From positions 93,546,780-93,610,779 of the forward strand of contig JASWHV010000009.1 of NCBI GenBank assembly GCA_030760725.1: a stretch of DNA of 64,000 nt. The letters run 5' to 3'. Shown here piece by piece: positions 42,861 through 53,099 of this stretch. Both the position numbers and the translations under genes were made by a program. This DNA comes from Neostapfia colusana. Its lineage: Eukaryota > Streptophyta > Magnoliopsida > Poales > Poaceae. Numbering within the stretch: position 1 is the stretch's first letter; every line of letters starts with the position of its first letter. The notes under the pieces were generated by a model. The model worked only from the letters and a program-made list of their open reading frames with translations, ran no database searches and was not told the origin of the DNA.

Positions 42861-43826
42861 ATGGCAGCAGATAAACAGTTGGAGAACGGGTGGGTAGTTT
42901 CCCACTGTTCTGACCGTAGCGGCTACCCGAAAGCATTGTGGCAAATGCTCCAATATTTCGGGTACAATCAGATGCCGCAATACTTCGCCAAGGAAGAAGG
43001 CGAAGAGGGGAACAAGACGTGGACGATCCATGTCGAGGTTCCCGCAGGACCTACGCCACCCGGTTGGGTGCCATTCACCGTCACGGTGAGAGGAAGACAA
43101 CCGGAAGGGATGTGGCAAGTGGCAGCCCGTGACACTATGTCACGTTTCTGCCAGCTACATGTGCAGGCTATGGAGGGTACTCCATACGCACTCGTTCCGG
43201 TGGAGGGACGAGCTCAGCATGTGTGGGAAGAGAGGTACCTGGAGGCAACAGACCCGAATTGCCCAAGGTACAACCCCGCGGAGGCCAACCTCAGCCTCCA
43301 AATGAGGGCGGGAAACGCTGTGATGAACAGCCAAGCTGTTCATACGGAGCATCTCGCCACCAAGCTCAAGGAGAGCACAAGCCGTGGAGATCATTTCGAG
43401 GGTGCTCACAGCGCACTCCTCAATGTGCTCCTTCCGACGATCAAGCGACTGAATGAACAACACAATCAGTTGCGTCGTCTGAAGAAGGCAAAGAAGAAGA
43501 GCCGTGTTGACATCGCGGCGTTGCAAGAGCTGGTGCAGACCCTAACCCAGCAGAATGCGGACCTTGCTCAAGAGCGGGACGACGCTATTGAGGAAGGACA
43601 AGGCTGGGAAGAGGACTACAACCAGGCTATGGACGAGGTGCATGCATTGCAGGACCTCGTGCCCCCGGTATTGGGCATACCGATAGTCTTGGGTCTTCCA
43701 GCCATGGGAGAACCCGGAATGGGAGAAGAGGTGGTAGATCCAGAGCCACCAGCCGAGGTACCGGAGGAGGACGACCCACAGGAGGTCGAATTCTACTCCG
43801 AGAAGGGGGTTACGGTTGCCAAGTAG
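42861..43826 (+). CDS. T1 ORF0, coiled-coil protein upstream of gag
   Basis: This is a complete 321-residue ORF from ATG 42861 to the TAG at 43824-43826. N-terminal region (residues 1-75): GWVVSHCSDRSGYPKALWQM, then DDPCR/EVPAGPTPPGW-like sequence. Middle: RGRQPEGMWQVAARD, APVEGRA-type and LQMRAGNAVM segments. Residues ~175-260: LLPTIKRLNEQHNQLRRLKK, a basic KKAKKKSR patch and a long coiled coil (ALQELVQTLTQQNADLAQER). Tail: proline-rich and acidic to EVEFYSEKGVTVAK. No enzyme motif, signal peptide or membrane segment is seen. The copy in element A conserves it from residue ~76 onward. The ORF begins directly after an acceptor-like TTTTTACAG. It may be a regulatory or RNA-binding accessory protein; this is a guess. 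Confidence 0.85.
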   Translation: MAADKQLENGWVVSHCSDRSGYPKALWQMLQYFGYNQMPQYFAKEEGEEGNKTWTIHVEVPAGPTPPGWVPFTVTVRGRQPEGMWQVAARDTMSRFCQLHVQAMEGTPYALVPVEGRAQHVWEERYLEATDPNCPRYNPAEANLSLQMRAGNAVMNSQAVHTEHLATKLKESTSRGDHFEGAHSALLNVLLPTIKRLNEQHNQLRRLKKAKKKSRVDIAALQELVQTLTQQNADLAQERDDAIEEGQGWEEDYNQAMDEVHALQDLVPPVLGIPIVLGLPAMGEPGMGEEVVDPEPPAEVPEEDDPQEVEFYSEKGVTVAK

Positions 43827-44074
43827 GGCAGTTAGGGTAGCGTAACCCAACTTTTGTAATCGGTGACATGTCGTGTAGACAGTAGCGTATGTATAGGTAG
43901 TGACGACATGAGCACGACTTCTCGGAGATTCGAGAATAATGTATCTTGTATAAAGTTTATGCTTTATCAATATATGTGAATGTTGTGCAAGTTAATCATG
44001 CGTCGCTTCAATACCTACTGCTGTTATGGAATTTAGGGAAGACATGTGCTAATTGCTGCTATTTGAATTTCAGA
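43827..44074 (+). other. T1 spacer between ORF0 and gag
   Basis: 248 bp without an ORF. It ends with GTGCTAATTGCTGC (branch-point-like CTAAT) and TTTGAATTTCAG one base before the gag ATG. The A copy preserves these signals. It may provide a second acceptor for gag mRNA. Confidence 0.6.
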
Positions 44075-47000
44075 ATGACGCGTACTCGTGCCAACCCTGA
44101 CGTTGGGGGTACCAGTCAAGGGGGAGAGACCTCCCAACCGCCTCCCGAGGACTCCTCGGGACAGCAGCAGCAACAGCAACAGCAAACACCGCCACCGCCA
44201 CTGCCAACGGTTACATTGGCCGACATTGTCGCGGCAATGGCGGGTTCACATCAGCAGCACACGGAGCTGCTGCAAACATTAATTGCGAATACGTCTCGCC
44301 CAGAGAGACGTCAAGATCGTGAGGAGCGCCAACAGAGCTCCTACTCCGACTTCCTGGCGACTCATCCCCCTGTGTTCTCAAGGGCGGATGAACCACTTGA
44401 CGCGGACAACTGGCTCCGCGCCATAGAAATGAAGTTCGGGCTGCTCCAAATCAGCGAGCAGCGCAAGACTCAGTTCGCGGTCCAGCAGCTCCAAGGATCC
44501 GCGAGCGCGTGGTGGGCCAACTTCTGTGCTTCACAGCCCACCGACCGAGCGATGACCTGGGCGGAGTTCCGGACGGCCTTCAGGGCCTATCATATACCGC
44601 CCGGTTTGATGAAGAGGAAGACGCAGGAGTTCCTACACCTGCAACAAGGGAGCCGGAACGCGCTGGAATATTCCAGGGCGTTCAACGATCTCGCGCTCTA
44701 CGCGTCGTATCACGCAGATACGGACGAGAAGCGGCGGGACCATTTTTACCAGGGGCTTAACCCGCTCCTGAAGGACAAGTTGGCGATGTTCAATCGCGGC
44801 AGCCTTAACGACATCATTGATGCTGCGATTGTTCAGGAGGACTCCGGCAAGGAGTTGGCGGCGGCAGAGCGAAAGCGAAGCGCGCCGCAGAGCAGCGGAG
44901 AAGGAGGCAGTCCTTCTCAGAAGTTTCGGATGGTGAATCGCCTACCATCAGGCCCACGCTGGCAGCCACCACAGCGGTCGATGCCGTTCCGCGGTCGGCC
45001 GTATTCTTCACCGGCATTCCGGCCGGCACTGCCAGCACTACCGCAACAACAGCAGCAGCAGCGGGCGATGCCGCGTGCGTTTGCACCTCCGCAACGCATG
45101 CCGGGCTTTCGTCCACCAAGTACTCCACCAGCAGCGGCCACGTGTTACAAGTGTGGTCGTCCAGGACACTTCGCGAGCAGTTGCCCGGAGAGGCAAGGCG
45201 GCGGAGTGGCACCACAGTTTCCGGGGAGGAATCAACCCCGGAACCCTACTAATGCGCGGCGGGCAAACCCTAGGCCCGGCACTGTCCACCAGCTTGCCAT
45301 TGAGGACGTGCCGGAGGGCGAGCCAATCCTTGCGGGTATGTTCCAACTCCACCAGCATCCCGCTATAGTACTATTTGATTCAGGCGCCACGCATAATTTT
45401 ATTAGCCAAGCTTTCATTGCTAAACACAGCTTGCCAATAATACCCACCGATAGTCCATATCTAATTTGTTCACCGGGTGGGAAAATTTCAGCAAGCGTAA
45501 TGGTCTCCAAAGCACCATTATGCTTAGCGGGTAGAGTGTACCCCACGTCTCTCATTGTCTTAGAGGGACAGAAGGTCGATGTCATCCTAGGGATGTCGTG
45601 GTTAACCCGCCACGGCGCTGTTTTAGACACCGTCCTTCGAGTCGTGCACTTAAACTCAGAGGTGCACGGTTCTCATTCATTATTTCTGGACAGTCCAGAA
45701 ATAAAACTTCCAAGTGTATATCAAGCCACAACCATCAGATTGGAAGACATTCCAGTGGTCCGAGAGTTCCCGGATGTGTTCCCGGACGATTTGCCGGGGA
45801 TGCCACCCGATAGAGAGGTGGAGTTCAAGATTGAACTTGCACCGGGAACCATGCCAATATCCCGAAGGCCGTACAAGATGGCGCCCAAGGAGTTGGCTGA
45901 ACTGAAGACTCAGCTCACGGACCTTCTGGAGAAGGGTTTTATTAGGCCGAGCTCCTCGCCATGGGGCTGTTCGGCATTATTTGTCAAGAAGAAGGATGAA
46001 ACGTTGCGGCTTTGCGTGGACTACCGTCCATTAAATGCCGTAACCATCAAGAACAAGTACCCGTTGCCACGGATCGACATGTTGTTTGATCAGTTGGTCG
46101 AAGCGAAGATCTTTTCCAAGATGGATTTAAGATCCGGGTACCATCAGATTAAGATAAGGGCGGAGGACATTCCAAAGACAGCTTTCTCGACAAGGTACGG
46201 ACTTTATGAGTACCTGGTCATGTCCTTCGGCCTCACCAATGCTCCAGCTCACTTCATGTATTTAATGAACTCGGTGTTCATGCCGGAGCTGGACAAGTTT
46301 GTCGTGGTCTTCATCGACGACATCCTGGTATATTCCAAGTCGGAAGAAGATCACAAGAAACATCTGCGTATAGTCTTGCAACGGCTGCGGGATCACAAGT
46401 TATACGCAAAATTCAGCAAATGCGAGTTTTGGATATCGCAAGTGCCTTTCCTCGGGCATATCATCTCAGCGGAGGGTATCGCTGTGGACCCGAGCAAGAT
46501 CACGCAAGTGCTGAATTGGAAATCCCCGAGAACTGTTCACGAGGTACGGAGTTTCCTCGGACTCGCGGGATATTATCGGAGGTTCATTCCGAACTTCTAG
46601 AAGATTGCCAAGCCAATGACAGAGCTGCTGAAGAAGGCTACCAAATATGTTTGGAGTCCAGCATGTGAAGCAGCATTCAAGGCTTTAGTCAAGCACCTAA
46701 CATCAGCACCGGTTTTGGCGCAGCCAGACACAACAAAACCGTTCGATGTGTACTGCGATGCATCCGGCATTGGGCTCGGATGTGTACTGATGCAAGACCG
46801 AAGAGTGGTCGCGTATGGATCACGGCAGCTTAGGAATCATGAGCAAAATTATCCAACTCACGACTTGGAGCTCGCTGCCGTGGTACTTGCACTGAAGATG
46901 TGGAGGCACTACCTACTCGGTAACCTCGTACATTTATATACCGACCACAAAAGCCTCAAGTACATATTCACTCAGAAGGAGCTGAACATGAGGCAACGAA

Positions 47001-48631
47001 GATGGTTAGAACTGATAAAGGATTACGAGATAGAGATCCATTATCATCCGGGCAAGGCAAACGTTGTGGCAGATGCGCTGAGCCGCAAGTCACACGCCAA
47101 TAATCTGACCATCACACCGTTGGAAGAGAGCGAACCACCACTACATGTGATTCCACACGGAGCTCTCTACAACCTAGCTTTAATCCCCACCATCCGTGAA
47201 GAGATAGCGGCAGCCCAAAGGAATGACAAGGGCATGTCACATTTGCGGAGACGTGTAGATAGTGGGGAATTAAAATGTTTCCGGAAGGACGGAGACGGCG
47301 TCCTATGGTTCAAGGACCGGATTGTCGTACCCCGAAACCCGGAATTACGGAAGAAAATCTTTGATGAGGCTCACTTATCAAAGTTTTCTATTCACCCCGG
47401 CAGCAACAAGATGTATCAAGAACTCAGAAGAAAGTTTTGGTGGACACGGATGAAGCGAGAAACTGCAAAATACGTGTCCGAGTGTGATACATGTCGAAGG
47501 GTGAAGGCAGACCACATGCGGAAACCGGGACTGCTGCAACCACTGGGCATTCCTGCCTGGAAGTGGGAGGACGTGAGCATGGATTTCGTCGTCGGTTTAC
47601 CCACCACCTTACAGAAACATGATTCTGTGTGGGTGATCGTCGATCGGCTCACCAAAGTTGCCCATTTCATCCCGGTCAACACCAATTACAACGCCAAGAA
47701 GTACGCTGAACTGTACATCTCACGGATCTTGTGCTTATACGGCGTACCCCGTACCATCATATCGGACCGAGGCACTTTATTTGTGTCCCGTTTTTGGGAG
47801 CAGCTGCACGCTGCCTTGGGGACGAAGCTGATCCGTAGTTCAGCCTACCACCCGCAGACGGATGGACAAACCGAGCGGGTAAATCAAATCCTAGAGGATA
47901 TGCTACGAGCTTGCGCTATCGACCACGGCAAGAATTGGGATGATCACTTGCCATTAGCCGAGTTCTCGTACAACAATGGGTACCAAGCCAGCATCAAGAT
48001 GGCGCCCTACGAGGCGCTATACGGCAGGAAATGCCGCACACCACTGAACTGGTGTGAGTCTGGCGAAAGGGTTACCTTCGGGATTGACCTTGTCAACAAC
48101 GCGGAAGAAAAGGTTCGACTGATTCAAGCGAACCTAAAAGCCGCTCAATCCCGACAGAAACAGTATGCGGACCGGAGAAGGCGCCCGTTACAATTCGAAG
48201 TTGGAGACCACGTATATCTACGAGTGTCTCCAATGAAGGGCGTAAACAGATTTGGGGTGAGAGGAAAGTTGGCACCCCGATTCATCGGTCCATTCCAGAT
48301 TACCGAAAGATGTGGATCGGTGGCATACCGGCTGAAATTACCAGAAGCACTTTCCGGTGTGCACGACGTCTTTCACATTTCCCAGCTGAGGAAGTGTCTC
48401 AAGCTATCAACTACCGTTCAGCTGGAAGACATTGAAGAACTGCAACCGGATCTCACCTATCGGGAGGAACCGGTGCAGATCATAGATGAAAAGGCCCGAA
48501 CCACACGCAACCGTACGTTGTGGTTCTACAAAGTTCAATGGAGTAATCACTCCATGGACGAAGCGACATGGGAGGGCGAAGAATTCCTTCGCACTAACTA
48601 CCCCGACTTTTTCACGTCGCACATCCGGTAA
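44075..48631 (+). pseudogene. T1 gag-pol polyprotein with one in-frame TAG
   Basis: One continuous frame apart from a TAG at 46598-46600. The start is the ATG at 44075 (MTRTRANPDV), not the upstream TTG. In order: glutamine-rich N-terminus, Gag core (residues ~90-270), CCHC knuckle CYKCGRPGHFASSC (~357), protease LFDSGATHNFIS (~435), RT from ~600 with FIDDILVYS (~748), the stop at codon 842 in the RT/RNase H connection, RNase H (DVYCDASGIGLGC), integrase zinc region (CDTCRRVKADH), DDE core (SMDFVVGLP, IISDRGTLF), a GPF module (FIGPFQI) and the chromodomain ending VQWSNHSMDEATWE. Gag and Pol share a frame, as is usual for this lineage. Without read-through the RNase H and integrase would not be made. 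Confidence 0.93.
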
Positions 48632-48687
48632 TTTTCCACCGTCCTCTCTCTCATTTTCACCTTATAATCTCGGGACGAGATTCTTTT

Positions 48688-48700
48688 AAGGGGGGAGGAA
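48688..48700 (+). other. Polypurine tract of T1
   Basis: AAGGGGGGAGGAA is directly adjacent to the 3' LTR. Confidence 0.92.
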
Positions 48701-51700
48701 TGTAAGGGCCTCAGTTTTAACAACCATTTGCAGTGCTCATCACCACACCACACACCTCATTTGAGCAAGAATGATGAACACAAATGAAGAGCAAGTAACA
48801 ACTATCAACATGCTCATTAGAGAACAAACTCACACATTGCAAAAGTGGTATTTCCCACATGTGATATAGATGGGCTGGACATATGAAAACTCCTATACTT
48901 TGCTAAGAATGTCCCTGCCAAGTTTCACCCAAATTCAAAACCTTTTTGAGGTCATTTTGGGTGTAGATAGGAGGAGGGCAGTTTGAAACCATATTCAAAT
49001 TTAAACTGTTTTCACCCACTAAATTTGAAAGTGGAAGGCATATTCTTACTCAGCACATTTTTGTGAGCTCACACACCAATTTTCACTCCATTTGGAGTTG
49101 ATCTTGACATGAGCTAAGGGGGAGAAATTCAAACTTTATTTGAATTTCAAACTGAACTTGTGCTGAAATTCATTCAAACCAAACCTCATTTGAACTTTGA
49201 TCAATTCAAATGGCTCTTGGGTGAATAATTTGAATGGCCAAGGGTAGAATAGGGTTCACTGTTTACCACAGCTGTTAGGAGTAAATTTCAGAGGTTAAAA
49301 GAGGAGTGGGACCCACATGTCAGCCTCTGCCTCAAAGCAAACCGACTGAACCACAGTTCAGTCGTTTCCCGGCAGCTGTGCGCGCGCGCCACCGAAGGAG
49401 GCAGCCGGCGCCAGCTCCTGCTGCACGCCCCAAGCCGGAGGCCAGCCACCGGGGCTATTTATTCCCTCCCCGGCGTGCTTCAGTCACCATTTCCCCGAGC
49501 TACCGACGTGCACGACTGCTTTTCCCACTGCCATCACCGGCGCTCGAGTTCCTGCTTGATCAAGCCGATCGCAGCTCCCTCTTTCCATTCCAAGGTCCCA
49601 GCAAGGTACTAGCGACCATCCTCCATCCTTCCCATTGATAGAAATCGATTGAAACCGAGTGATATCGGCTGTGCCGAAAGATCAAACTCGGAACTGGAAA
49701 CCGCCGCACCTCGGGCTCTCGTGGACAGCCCAACCTGGGCGTTGTCACGCCCGAGCCAAGGCACCCTTGGACGCGCAAGTGACCGGTGCTGCTCACCCCC
49801 GAGCCACAGCTCGAGTGGTTGCTCACCGGCGGCGAATTTCCATTTTTCCCCTTTCTGTGTGCAGAACGACCTTCGGGTACGATTCTGTGTAATTCGTGCG
49901 CTAGAAAGGATTAGAGGGCCTCAGGCCACTCCCACACGAGCTAGACACGGTGACGCACAAGTCGCCTTCACAACTCTGGGCCGGAGAACCTCTGTGCCCG
50001 GCGTAATTCAAGGTCTACTAATGGCGGAACGAGCGGGGGGTATCGGGCGCACGGTGAGGACCTATTTCGGGCCTTCCCCGAGCTGCCCCGAGTTCATGTC
50101 GACCTTCTCTGAGGTCCACTGATGCTCCCCGACCGATTTCCCAAGTAGCTGAGGTACTAGGAGAGTCAGCCGACATGGCCGAAGTCGTTCCGATATGGCG
50201 GCTCGTCGCCGACCATACTCCGGCCGTTGTCATGAGCAGCTGACCCTCGGATCATGTTCCCCAAGTAAAAGTAGGTAGGGGCGGCCAGAATCAAGAAGTT
50301 TGGAGCTGTACAGCAGCCAGCGGCGAGCGCTCCGGCGAGGTCCCTCGGCGGCGGGGCGCGGGTGTCGCGAGGTTGAAGAAGGGGGTGGACCCCAGCTGTC
50401 AGCGGCCGATATTTTGAATCGGGATCCGGCTGCGGCCGGGATCGGGTGTGCTGGCGCGCAAAAGCCTTGTGGGCCGCGGTGTGCTGTCGCTTCGGCGTGC
50501 GACGCGTGTCCCCTGGGCCCACGCGCGAGTTTAAACTTTTCCCCGATTTTCAGATTTCCTTCAAACTTCAAATCCTTATAACTTTGGCTAGACAACTCCA
50601 AATTGAGTGAACCAAATTTTGCTGGATTCAGCTCTCCGAGTACTTTCCAGAAAATCAAGTTTCACTTCATGAAATTCTTTAATTCTCCAGAATTAATTCC
50701 CTAAAATTTAAACTGTTAGGAATTTTAACTGGAGAATCCTTTGGAGGAAAAATCTGAAATTTTGCTGAGATGTTCACCAAAATATCCTTGAGCGACCATA
50801 AAAATTTCAGATCCATTTGAGCTCATTTAGTCCACCTAATGGTGTGATTAGTAAAACTGTTCCAGAGAAAATAGAAAATGTTCAGAAACATTTTCAGGAT
50901 TTTCTCTGAAATTGTTTGGCTCATATCTTTAGTTAGAGACTTCCAAATTAAGTGAGACCAACTCCATTAGAACCCTCTGAAAATCTAGTTTTCAGAAAGT
51001 CATAGGTTGTCTCATGAAAATTCCTAGAACACCCTAAGAGTTCCAATGAAGGTCAAGGACATAATTATTTGTGGAGGGCTCACATGAGCTTTGCTGCAAC
51101 TAAAACTTGACCAATTCCCTGTTTAGGTTGTAACCAAGCCACAGTAAAAGTTTTACAGTCATTAGGTCTATCTAGCAAAGGTTATAGACTTCACAACTTC
51201 GAAGTTAATACAAATGCATCTAAATTAATACATACATTGTTCTTATCATGTAGTCGCTAAGGTCGAGGAGGAACCCGAAGTTCTAGACTTCGTTACTCCG
51301 GAGGAACAGCTAGCCTACGACCAAGAGCAGCAAGGCAAGCCCCGGTTTGCATTAACTTTTTTTTCAAATTTTTATTGTTTTGAGCACATACTTGTTTCCT
51401 TTGTTCTTTGCATTAGAGTCTTGATTGGAAACCCAACTGCACAGCCAAGAAAACCATGGATTGGGTTTAGGATTGCAAACCTCGTTAGCCACTGCATTGC
51501 TAGGATAGAGTAGGATTCGGTACAAGTCGAGTAGTTGGAACTACTCGCGAGAATAGGCTAGAGGCACATTGCTCGGGTAGAGATAGCACATGAAACACAT
51601 GGCAAGAAAATGAGACCGAGCGGAGAGTAAGGGCAGCAGGACTTTGGGGCCTGTGTGCTGTAGCTCCGCTTGTGTCGATTGAGGACCGAGCCGTGTGCGG

Positions 51701-52745
51701 GCCTGTTGAACAAGCTAGAACAGTACCGAAGACCTACCGGCTATATGGGAACCGGGAAACTGATGTAACTCGGGTAGCTGGGTGTTGAGGCATTGCCCGT
51801 CGTTCAGAGGGTAGGTTGAGAGCTCGAGGTGTAAATCAGCTGGCGGCACAGAGATGCGCGTGCAGGGACCTCTTGCTCGGGACGATGGGACCGGTTCAAT
51901 ATTTGGCTAACGGGTGAAAGGTAGTCGCGTACGACGTCCGTGATGGTTGTTGTAGGCAACATCGAGTACGGGCGTACGTGACGGGTTGTTCGGGTAACCC
52001 TGCAGGTGTAAATCGATTATAATCGCCGTCCCTCGCGGTCAGTGAGTACCACTTGTTCACTGTACCGTGACGTAGAAAGAACAGGCTAGTTACATGTTAA
52101 AATGTTGCTGATTGAAAGCTGGACATTGATTGTTAATGATATGCTGTAGCTTAGTGCTAACTAAAGTTCTTTTCAACTTTGGGCAAAGTACATGAGAGAA
52201 ATGCGTTTCTTGTTTGATTGCGGCTCTCTCATGTGCCTTAGCGTAAAGTTCTCCACAACCTGCTGCTAAAACTTGAAAGTAAGGTTCTACTAATTAGGCG
52301 AGTCCTTGCAAATGATTTTTACCTCATGCAACCCATTACCCTCATGTAGAAGTTCCATGTTTAGGTGAGACGGGTCAGACTTGCTGAGCCTTCGTGCTCA
52401 CTGCTTGTGTTTGAAGCTTTTGCAGGGTTCTATGAGGAAGGGACTCCCGAAGAGGAGACGGAACCCCAGGAGGGGAACCCCGTCGAGTGGGAGTCGTGCA
52501 CGCCACAGAGTTAGTATGCGTGTGTGCTAGCAAGGACACGTTCGAGGGCTGAACGTGCACTTGATGCTTAGTCTACGCCCGCGAGTGTGGACTAAACTTA
52601 TTTTGATGTAAACACGTTAATAAACTTGTTTATGTAATAAAGCTTCCGCTTCCGCTTTGTACCTTTGACGTGTGTTATACGGTGCTGTGCAACGCAGCAC
52701 CCCTCAGCGTGATCCTGGCTCGACAGGACCAGTGGGGTCGTGTCA
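48701..52745 (+). repeat. 3' LTR of T1
   Basis: It is 4045 bp with a constant offset of 11383 to the 5' LTR. I found four substitutions and no indels by eye. All LTR-internal features repeat, including exons 51254-51334 and 52426-52514. Confidence 0.95.
51254..52514 (+). CDS. Candidate spliced LTR ORF in the T1 3' LTR (exons 51254-51334 and 52426-52514)
   Basis: These exons are identical in sequence and phase to those in the 5' LTR. Because the 3' LTR also carries the promoter region and AATAAA signals, this copy could in principle be expressed independently of the element body. Confidence 0.45.
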
Positions 52746-53028
52746 ACTACCGGCAAGCCTTGCCGGTATTCACGACATATTTCACGTGTCCCAGCTGCGG
52801 AAGTGTCTCAAGTTTACCACTGCCATCCGTACCGAAGACATCGACGAATTGAAGCCGGATCTCACCTACGTCGAGCAACCTGTACAGATTATCGACGAAA
52901 AGACCCGGACCACCAGGAACCGGACTTTGAAATTTTACAAAGTCCTGTGGATTAATCATACCCTAGAAGAGGCGACGTGGGAATCCGAAGATTATATCCA
53001 CCAGAACTATCCGGAGCTTTTGTCATAA
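52746..53028 (+). pseudogene. Element B integrase C-terminus and chromodomain (after T1)
   Basis: This resumes the B integrase at the duplicated ACTAC: LAGIHDIFHVSQLRKCLKF, TEDIDELKPDLTYVEQPVQI, then the chromodomain-like VLWINHTLEEATWESEDY and stop at 53026-53028. It is open in the frame 52751-53028. It completes the domain order interrupted at 37317. Confidence 0.88.
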
Positions 53029-53086
53029 ACCTTGTAATTACCTCCCACCTCGTTCTTCTTTTGAATCTCGGGACGAGATTCCTTTT

Positions 53087-53099
53087 AAGGGGGGAGGAA
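53087..53099 (+). other. Polypurine tract of element B
   Basis: AAGGGGGGAGGAA is identical to that of T1 and adjacent to the 3' LTR. Confidence 0.9.

Larger units (their letters stand above)
37318..52745 (+). mobile_element. T1, a very young Tekay/Del-type chromovirus carrying ORF0
   Basis: It is a 15428-bp complete element. Its two 4045-bp LTRs begin TGTAAGGGCC and end GTGTCA. It has a primer site, 1.5-kb leader, ORF0 (42861-43826), gag-pol (44075-48631) and a polypurine tract. I found only four LTR substitutions (37619/49002, 37834/49217, 37982/49365, 39793/51176). At an assumed 1.3e-8 changes per site per year that is on the order of 40,000 years. One TAG in pol is the only break I see. 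The host is element B. Confidence 0.95.

Noticed and set aside
43946..44074. Upstream extension of T1 gag to 43946
   Set aside because: It starts with TTG and lies in spacer. The ATG at 44075 follows the acceptor-like TTTCAG and matches the start of gag in element A.
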